In this document: positions 12,901-21,900 of the stretch, piece by piece | How the letters are laid out: each line of letters opens with the position of its first letter | Numbering within the stretch: the stretch's first letter is position 1 | Origin: Siphonodentalium dalli | Taxonomy: Eukaryota > Mollusca > Scaphopoda > Gadilida > Siphonodentaliidae | Assembly (NCBI GenBank): GCA_032622095.1 | Contig: CP136061.1 | Coordinates: 186,936,369-187,000,368, forward strand | DNA: 64,000 bases | Direction of reading: 5' to 3' | The notes under the pieces: generated by a model | The model's input: the letters and a program-made list of their open reading frames with translations, nothing else | What the model was told of the DNA's origin: nothing | Database searches by the model: none | Translations under genes and position numbers: made by a program

Positions 12901-15900
12901 TATTCATGAGCCCTTGATCGATATTAACCAAATTTGGTGTGGTGCCTCGGGGTACCACAGCAGATGTTATAACGAACTTATGTTTTAAATTAAATTTTTT
13001 AAACAAATAAATCTTTTTGAATTTGTTTTTCTTCAAATTTTTGAGAAATTTTAGCAAGAAGTTTCAATCTAAAAAGCAAATTTTAAAATTAAATTAAAAA
13101 AAAAAATTAATTAACAAAAAATTTAAATTAAAAAATATAAAACAAATTTTCATATACATGAGTCTGTTTCAGCTAGTTAACATAAGGGCAAGTGCTGATG
13201 TGTTCATTTCGGAAGTCGATCTCGGGTAAGACAATATTTATGTGGATAAAGTATTTTTACCAGTGGGCGGGACTACTGCTGTGGGTGTGGTCTCTGTGGA
13301 AAGCTCCATTGACCATGGAGTTAAATAAAAAACAAAAATTAAATATTTTTTGGAGTTATGTCCCTGGCCCCGCCCATATTTGACCCAGTGACCTCATTTG
13401 AACAAATCTGAACCCCAGTCACCCAAGGATCCTTCATACGAAATATGAACCCATTTGGCCTGATGGTATTTGAGAAGATGTTTAAAAGAATTACTATGGA
13501 GGGAAAGAGTTATGGCCCTGGCTTCGCAACTATTTGAGCCAGTGACCTCATTTGAACAAATCTGAATGTGAGTCACCAAGGGAACATCTACACCAAATAT
13601 GAACCCATTCGGTCACTTGGTTCCAGAGGAGAAGATGTTTAAAGAATTGATGATGGACGGACTTCGTCTCAGGTGAGCTAAAAACATCAAAACCTCATTT
13701 CAAAATAATACAATTTACATACTGATAGCTTTTTGCAACCATTTTATCCTAATTCTATCAATTTTATTTTCTGAAAAGATAACAGTTGAAAATTTTTGGA
13801 CTGAAATGGTCATCAGTTGGAAAATTCCAACAGTTGGAAAATTCCAACTAGTGCTGGGCGGTTTCCTGATTAATCGGCAATACCCGGTTAAAATTTCAAT
13901 ATCGTCTAATCTAAAATAATCGTAATATCGTCGGCAATCAGTGGGTGCCATCCAATCATGTGCATACATACAAATAAATAGTTTAACAAGCCTAAATCAA
14001 GTTATTTAAGTTTTAAATTCCAACTAAATCCCGTGTCCTGATTTTTTCAATATTCAATCATCATAGTAAACAACGTTTAGAACGACTAACGAAATTGGGG
14101 GAATATGAAAACCCAGAATACGTCCCCCTTTCGCTCACAATATTACACAAACCCTCCGACTTCCCTGCGAAATATTTATTACAAGAGAATTCACCAAATG
14201 AATCGACGACTGATCCGGTGATAGATCGATATGAATGCCAGTTATGCCACGCCTCTTCCTTCAGTACAATGATGCACATGCACCGTCAATTAAAATAATA
14301 AATGGGCGAAGATACCACTGCGATTGGTTAAAACCAATTGTATAGAATTAGCGCTTCAAACCCGCCCAACAATACATGGTGTCCTTGCTTGGCCGAATTC
14401 CAAAAGTTATGTACTACGTGTGTTTGGACTTCGCTAAAAGACTGAACCTCATTGTCAAATTTGTCTCGACAGTAAACCACATTTCCAGTTGTCAAGCGAC
14501 GCAAGTGTCATCGGGAATAGCATATATATTTACTCAACATAGTTGAACATATCGAGTTAGAAAAGGATACTATAGTATAGAACACTTTTAGTTTTGGCAT
14601 AGACGAGATAATGGTTTTATTAATTACCGGTATATACCAGAATTTGTCAAGTCACCGGAACGAAATTGTCCGAATAGCAGAATTTAACCAGTGAATTTAA
14701 TTTTCATTCCGAATATTGATCGAGCATGAGGTTGTCACTGGTTGAGTGGTTGTGTACCGGGTATGTTATAGTTATTCCCGACGTCAACTTGTCAAAATTA
14801 ATGACAATGATGTGATTCTAGCGAACAGTGAGAAATTGTTTTCAGTTTCTTGTATCCGTTTTAAAAAAAACGCGATTATATCGTTAACCGCGGTTTTAAT
14901 TTTCGTTAATATCGTCCAGCCCTAATTCCAACCAGAGGGGATTACTATGTTGGAATTTTTCAACAGCTGCAAAGCTTGAGTTAAAAGTTGGAAAATTCCA
15001 ACCCAAGTAGGGAGAAACATGGAATATCCGGTCTGGTTTGGAGACCGTGTAGCCATGTCATTACAAATAAACATTTCTATTTAATGGTGCAGCATCATTT
15101 TCATATTTCATCTTACAATTTTGGGCATGGACCAGGTTCTGCACACATTAACATGTATAATGACATACCATCACCACTATATTCTGTACTGCTTTTGTGC
15201 TGATTCCATCTCCGTAGCTTTCACCATCAGGTAATTCATCTAGTAAAGTTGAGCCAACATATTTTGCGTAGAACATAATTCCACCTTTCACGGCTTCTTT
15301 GTTCACATCCCAGCCTTCTGGTAACTCTGTTGACAACAAGAAATTATTATCCTACCTGATTGTACTAGCAAATAAGATAATGCAAAATGTGATATATTTT
15401 ATATTTGACCAGGCCATATGACCAGGTCCGTGAAGATTCAGCATTATGAAGAATCGGGCTATTTAATTTTTTGTATTAAAGAAAATGCACAGATAGTGAA
15501 AAGTGATACATGTGAAAAATACAATCTTTTTTTATATTTAATTTTCTATCCATTTATTTAAAATAGCTTGCTGTGTTGGGATGGCAATAATATATTTTTT
15601 TTATTTTTTAATAACAAAATGATATTCTTTTGTATATATAGCCATATACAGTAATGCCCTAAATAATCAACTCCTTAACCACAGCAGAATTATGGGTAAC
15701 TTTTTAGGATTAGGTCGGAAATATGGCTTGTTGCCATTCATCAGAAAGCTCTCACTGAGAGCTTTCCGATGAATGGCCATATTTCCGACTAAATCCTGAA
15801 AAGTTACCCATAATTCTGCTGTGGATAAGGAGTCGATTACTTAGGGCATTACTGTACTTTTTAGATTTAGTTTATGTCACCTTTGGTTTTCAAAAAATTT

Positions 15901-18900
15901 CCAGCATTATGTTTCATCATTATCCTCTCTGATCTTCATGATAAACTATGTTGTTACTTCAACTTGCTTTGCCACGACGTATTTTATAATCCTATAGAAA
16001 TAGTTTTTATCAGTGAATACCTGTTGAGTGTTGAGATTGGATTTTGCCATACCAAAAAACTTTTACACCATGAACAGTTTGTGACCTTAAATTTCATGTT
16101 GAATATAGTTCAGTATCCACATTTCACCTTGATGATATAACTTTAGTCTTAATTGTAAATAGTACATTCCACGATTCCCACCATAATCAGACAAATTGCA
16201 TTAATTTTATCAAGTAGATTTACCATGTAGCCTTAATCGGTAGTTACTGCGGTGATCAGTAATCACACAGTCAAATTAAATGACTCTTATTTTGAGTAAC
16301 ATCAGGTAACATTGTACATATCTGTATCTTTATTATTGACTGATTTTATCAGAATTTCCAACAACTGTGATAGTGGTCAGTGAGCGTGTACCTTTTTCAT
16401 ATCTTAAAGGCACTAGAGACTTTCACGATGGCATCACTGTTATAATAGTCACATTTGTTAAAACTGACATCACTAGAAAAAGAATAATAAATATAGAGAG
16501 ACTATGTTCTTATGGCGTATAAATAGTGTGTTATTGTCTAGTTTGTACGCCGTGTTATGTAAACAAAAGTCAGTGCCGCATTATATAAACAAAAGCCAAA
16601 TTATGTCACAGATTATGACTTTTGTTTACATAACAAGGCATATGAACATGACAATAACATACGATATTTATGAACAATGTATGTCTATGTTTTAATAACA
16701 TATGAAGTTTAGTCAGGCAAAGAGTAAAATCCATGAAAAGTCTACAGTACCTATGCAATATCAATGTTTATATGACAACAGCCTTACATAACCCTTCAAA
16801 TTGTCAAAAATAAAACACAATTATGATTCCTTGACTTTACAGGACTACTTATATTACCATAGATATTCAGAACTTGGTTTAAATTACCAATAGCAGGAAT
16901 TCATGGTGAAATTAACACCATTGATCAGTCATTGCAGCCATAAAATGCATTAAGATAACATAGAGGATAAATGTAAAATATAGAGATAAAGAGATAAAGT
17001 CAAAGTACAGCAAACTTGCTATTGCTGTTTCATTTTATGTCAAGCAACATCTTTTGCAATTAGCGAATAATCATGCCATATTGCTTTGGATGTTCCAGTT
17101 AGCTCACTTTTGTGCAAAAGTATTTCAATGTAACGTATCACCAATCAAAGTTTACTGGACTTTCTGCAATATAAAATCTAAGGCCTAGAATAAAATAGTG
17201 ATCAATGCTTCTGGTAACCGGCCTGCCCTAAGTCCATAGCTCTGCTCCTACTAATTTTATCGACATCTAAAAAATGAAAGTGTCCATGACACTGCAGCTC
17301 AACTTTGCAAAGATTAGAAGTTAAATTTTTGTGATGAGTAATAAATGGAATGATGAATTGAATTTTGAAATCCAAGATGGCAGCTGGCAGCCATGTTTCT
17401 TTCCCAAAATGACCCCGAAAGAAATGACTCGTTCCCATCTACAATATTAACATCCATAACAAATTTCATGATCCAACAAAGGTATGACCTGTAGCCTTGC
17501 CAAAGGATTTAGTCATGCAAATCCTAAAATCCAAGATGGCTGGCAGAATGACCCCAAAATGACTCGATCCCATCCACATGTCAATATTAACATCCACAAC
17601 AAATTTCATGCATTTCAGAAGAACACTTTGGCCTGTAACCTGTGCTATGGATTGAATTTTGAAATCCAAGATGGCTGCTGACGGCCATGTTTTTCTTCCG
17701 AATGAACCCAAAATGACTTGTTTCCATCTACATGTCAATGTTAACATCCATGACAAGTTTCATGATGAGCCAACCAAAGCTATAACCTGTAGCCCGTGCC
17801 AAAGGATTTAGTCATGCAAAGAGTAAAATCCAAGATGGCTGACTGTGGCCATGTTTTTTTAGCCGAATGACCCCAAAATGACTTGTTCCATTGATCTACA
17901 TGTCAATATTAACATCCAAGACAAATTTTATAGTGATCACACTAACAGTACGGCATGTAACTCGTGCTAATGGATTGTATTTTGACATCCAAGATGGCTG
18001 CTGGTGGCCATGTTTTTCTTCCGAATGAATCCAAAATGGCTTGTTTCCATCTACATGTCAATGTTAACATCCATGACAAGTTTCATGATGATCCAAACAA
18101 AGATATGACCTGTAGCCTGTGCCAAAGGATTTAGTCATGTAAAGAGTAAAATCCAAGATCAGCCATGTTTTATGGCCGAATGACCCCAAAATGACTCGTT
18201 CCGATCTACATGTCAATGTTATCATCTATGACCAATTTCATAATAATCCGACGAAAGGTGGAACCTCTAGCCCATGCCAAAGGATTTAGTCATGCAAAGA
18301 GTAAAATCCAAGATGGCTGCTGGCAGCCATGTTTTATGGCAGAATGATCAGGAATGATCCCCAAAATGACTCAATCCCATCTAAATGTCAATGTTAACAG
18401 CCATGTCAAATTTCATAATGATCCTACCAAAGATATGACTTGAAGCCCATACCAAAGGATTTAGTCATGGAAAGAGAAAAATCCAAGATTGCTGCCAGCG
18501 GCCATGGCTGAATGACCCCAAAATGACACTTTCCCAGATCTGCATGTCAATGTTAACATCCATGACGACCCAACCAAAGGTACGACCTCTAGCCCATGCC
18601 AAAGGATTTAGTCATGCAGAGAGTAAAATCCAAGATGTCTGCCCCCCCCCCCCCCCCCCCCCCCCACGCAGCACGTACATGTATGCACGCACATAAGAAT
18701 ACCAAGCCATGGCAATAGCTCAAAAGTTGAGCTAAAAATAAGCGCACAAAAACCGAGAACAATTTTTTTATATAGATCTCTGACCATAGTTGACACACAG
18801 TCCAGATTTGCCTCCAGATATGCAGATTTGGCCATTTCTATGGCAATTTTTTTTCGCTAAGCTTCACACGATGTTACCTGTTGACTCAGTTAAAGTATGC

Positions 18901-21900
18901 ATACTTGCCGGGTCTACTCCATTGAAAATACATGTTAATAATACACAGCCAAATCAAAATAAACCAGACTTGTATAGGCTATTTTTTTTCATTTTGCCCA
19001 CTTTCAGGACCTACCAATCTAGTTTTCTACAATCTTTAAAAGTTTTTTGCTATATATTTGGGTATCATCCATTTTATTTTTCTTCAAAAAATGTGTTGCT
19101 GATTAATTTAATTTGGGTCTGAGACACTATTTCGAAGAATTATTGCCAAGACCAAAATGAATAATATGGGCGTTTTCTCTAGCGGACCCCAAAAAATTAG
19201 CAGCAGGCGGTAGGCTTTCCATTTTATTTTTTCATTTTATTCATATTATTTTCATTTTATTTAGCATTAACAAGCAATTGAAATCTGAACCCTTAATATC
19301 AGTAAAGAAAATGTTGCGTAATGTAGTAAAAATAACATCCTTTTATTGTATTCTCTACCAGCATTCCTAGTTATGATTTTAATCATCATATTAAAATAAC
19401 AATTGTCATGTTGACAAGTTATGACAACCACTAGCCCTAATCAGAATGTGCAGATAATTTGGGAAAATTTGCAAGCACAAAAAAATCATGTGGTCATTAT
19501 GTCATATTTCTTCCAGGTTCTGAATGCAGGAATCTGCTTTTTAAACACATGGACAACGATGACATTACTGACAAGTACTAGTAGTATCACAACAAAAATG
19601 CTTACTCTCGGGGTCCAAATAAGCATATGGTGTGGAATAAGAGTACAGGCCTACAGGGTGGACAATTCTGCTGAATCCATAAAGAGTATGGGGTGGAATA
19701 ACAGTACAGGGTGGCAATTTACAACATGGAAGCAAGTCCATCTGAAATGCTATACGGTCAATCATATATATTTCTCAAATTCTACACTGTTTGTAGTTAT
19801 ATGAGTTACCAAAGAGATTTCCATCAACATGTTTGGATTATCTTGTCCTGATCTGAGTAAAGGTTCCAGCAATTCTGATAGAACTACATGTATAGTATAA
19901 ACTTCTTGACAATCCCACTTTTTAAATAAACATATGGAACTAAATAAGCACCATACAGGGCGGCAACTTTTCAAAAAATTAATAAGCTTTGGACCCCAAG
20001 AGTACTTCTTAATGAACACCATTCAAGGTTGAATGAGACACAAGTCTCCTAAATAAACATTAGAATACACTGCGGCATTGTGTTTATTAATAGAAAATTT
20101 CCTCTGCAGAACAGTATGCCAGTATTAGAGAGTACATGTTTATACCAGGTGTTCGCGTTTCGCCACTTTCGTTTTCGTAATGGAAGAAAATTGTCGCTAT
20201 TCCTGTATTTGATCATGGTAGCACATTAAGCGATTGAATTGTTGATCAAGCTATAAAAATAAAATGGGAAAAATGATAAAGTCGAACATTTATTTGAGAT
20301 CTTGGATGATTTATTAATAATTTTGTTTTCTCAAAACAAATAAAATGTAAATGTAGCCCGGGTTTGGGGTAGGAGCGGGTGGGATATCGGAAACGCACTA
20401 ATTTGTTCGAGGATATCTTTAGATGTACCCCCTAATCAGAATATGATAACATTTTGTGAAGATAATCTCTCCTTTAACCCTTTCATGATGGGAGAGAGCT
20501 GGTGCAGCATTAAAGATCATGTGCCAGTGACTAAAATATCTTATAACTAATGTATTATGGCGAGTGGTGACATTTTCGATTGAACAAGTCAACTTCCAAA
20601 AATTACAAAATCGCTGGGTTCACTAAGAGGAAACATGTTCAGGTAAGCTAGGTGTTTGGTCATGTTAAAATGTCAGAATGCTTGGTCAGTGATGATGATG
20701 GGGTCATTGTCATAATGTTTTATAAATAAATGCACACCGTCACCGTGTGCATTTATGTACATGTATACATAAATGCACACTGTTAATTACCAATGAACAC
20801 AAGTATTGAATACCAGCACAGTTCTCGGCGATGTTACAGGACTTAGAACAAGTTAAGTATTTGATAATATCGAGTTTCATTCAGTAATCGCCGCATGATA
20901 CACGATAACCTGTACTAGTAACATCTAAGGATACTGATTAAAATGTTCCCTGGATTCCAGAGAATGTCAATCAACTCCCCATTGGTCCAATCAGAATCAA
21001 GGGTGAGTGCATTCAATTAATTGAATACTGTGACAGTCGGCACATTTCAAAGCCATAGTGCCACCTGTCAAGTATAAATTTATATACAACGACGTCGCCA
21101 TAAGTTCAAAGCTGCATTACCGTCACTGATTTGTAGAATATACAACGGCCCGAAGAGTAACCATGTCGCATCATCAAATGAACTGCCGAGTGTTTGCAAC
21201 ATAAGTTAGTAGTACCGGTACTCATGTTGTCGGAATCTCTTTGAAACGCGATCAAAGGTTGTTAACCCTTCGGTTGTAAATTAAACTGTGTAAAAGAAAC
21301 ACCGTATTCAATAATACCCGGCATTTTCAGACATCTGAAATAAATAACGCAGATTAATCGACTATGGAAATGGTAATCGATTATCGGCTTATCAACGGTT
21401 CATCGATTATACGATTAATCGTGGCACCCCTATTTTTCTTCAGAAGTTCTGATAAAGGCATAAATTTTTTTTAGCACAAGTATAAAACTGATTATTGGTC
21501 ACAAATTTATCTTAGTATTAAACAGGGGCCGAAAGAACTGCATGGTTGTTTAATCGATAAACCAAAGAACACGAACTTACAAATATGATCAACATGTACA
21601 CGTGCATTTATTTAGAAAACACAACGACAATGACCCCTGTCACATGATATTACTCGAGACTGGTGTGCATTTATGTATACTAGTACATGTCCAATAGCAT
21701 CAAGTGTGGGGAGCAGTCTACAAAGTATAATCTCATAATAATCGTCGTTGTCATGGTTGAAAATGGGCCGGGATGTTGCCATTGAAATAGTCAAAATAAT
21801 ACTACATTCCTGGGTCGAGTTTAATCGAATATTGTGTCAACAGAGGTACAAATCCTACATTTATGCATATCAAAGCTTGTGTTGGATGTTAATGGTTGTA

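Noticed and set aside
17202-17756. Open frames of 65-96 aa
   Set aside because: They are translations of satellite monomers and repeat the same words.
19421-19804. 127-aa open frame
   Set aside because: No domain, low-complexity Ser/Thr composition, overlaps a possible inverted-repeat element, and lies in intron 1.
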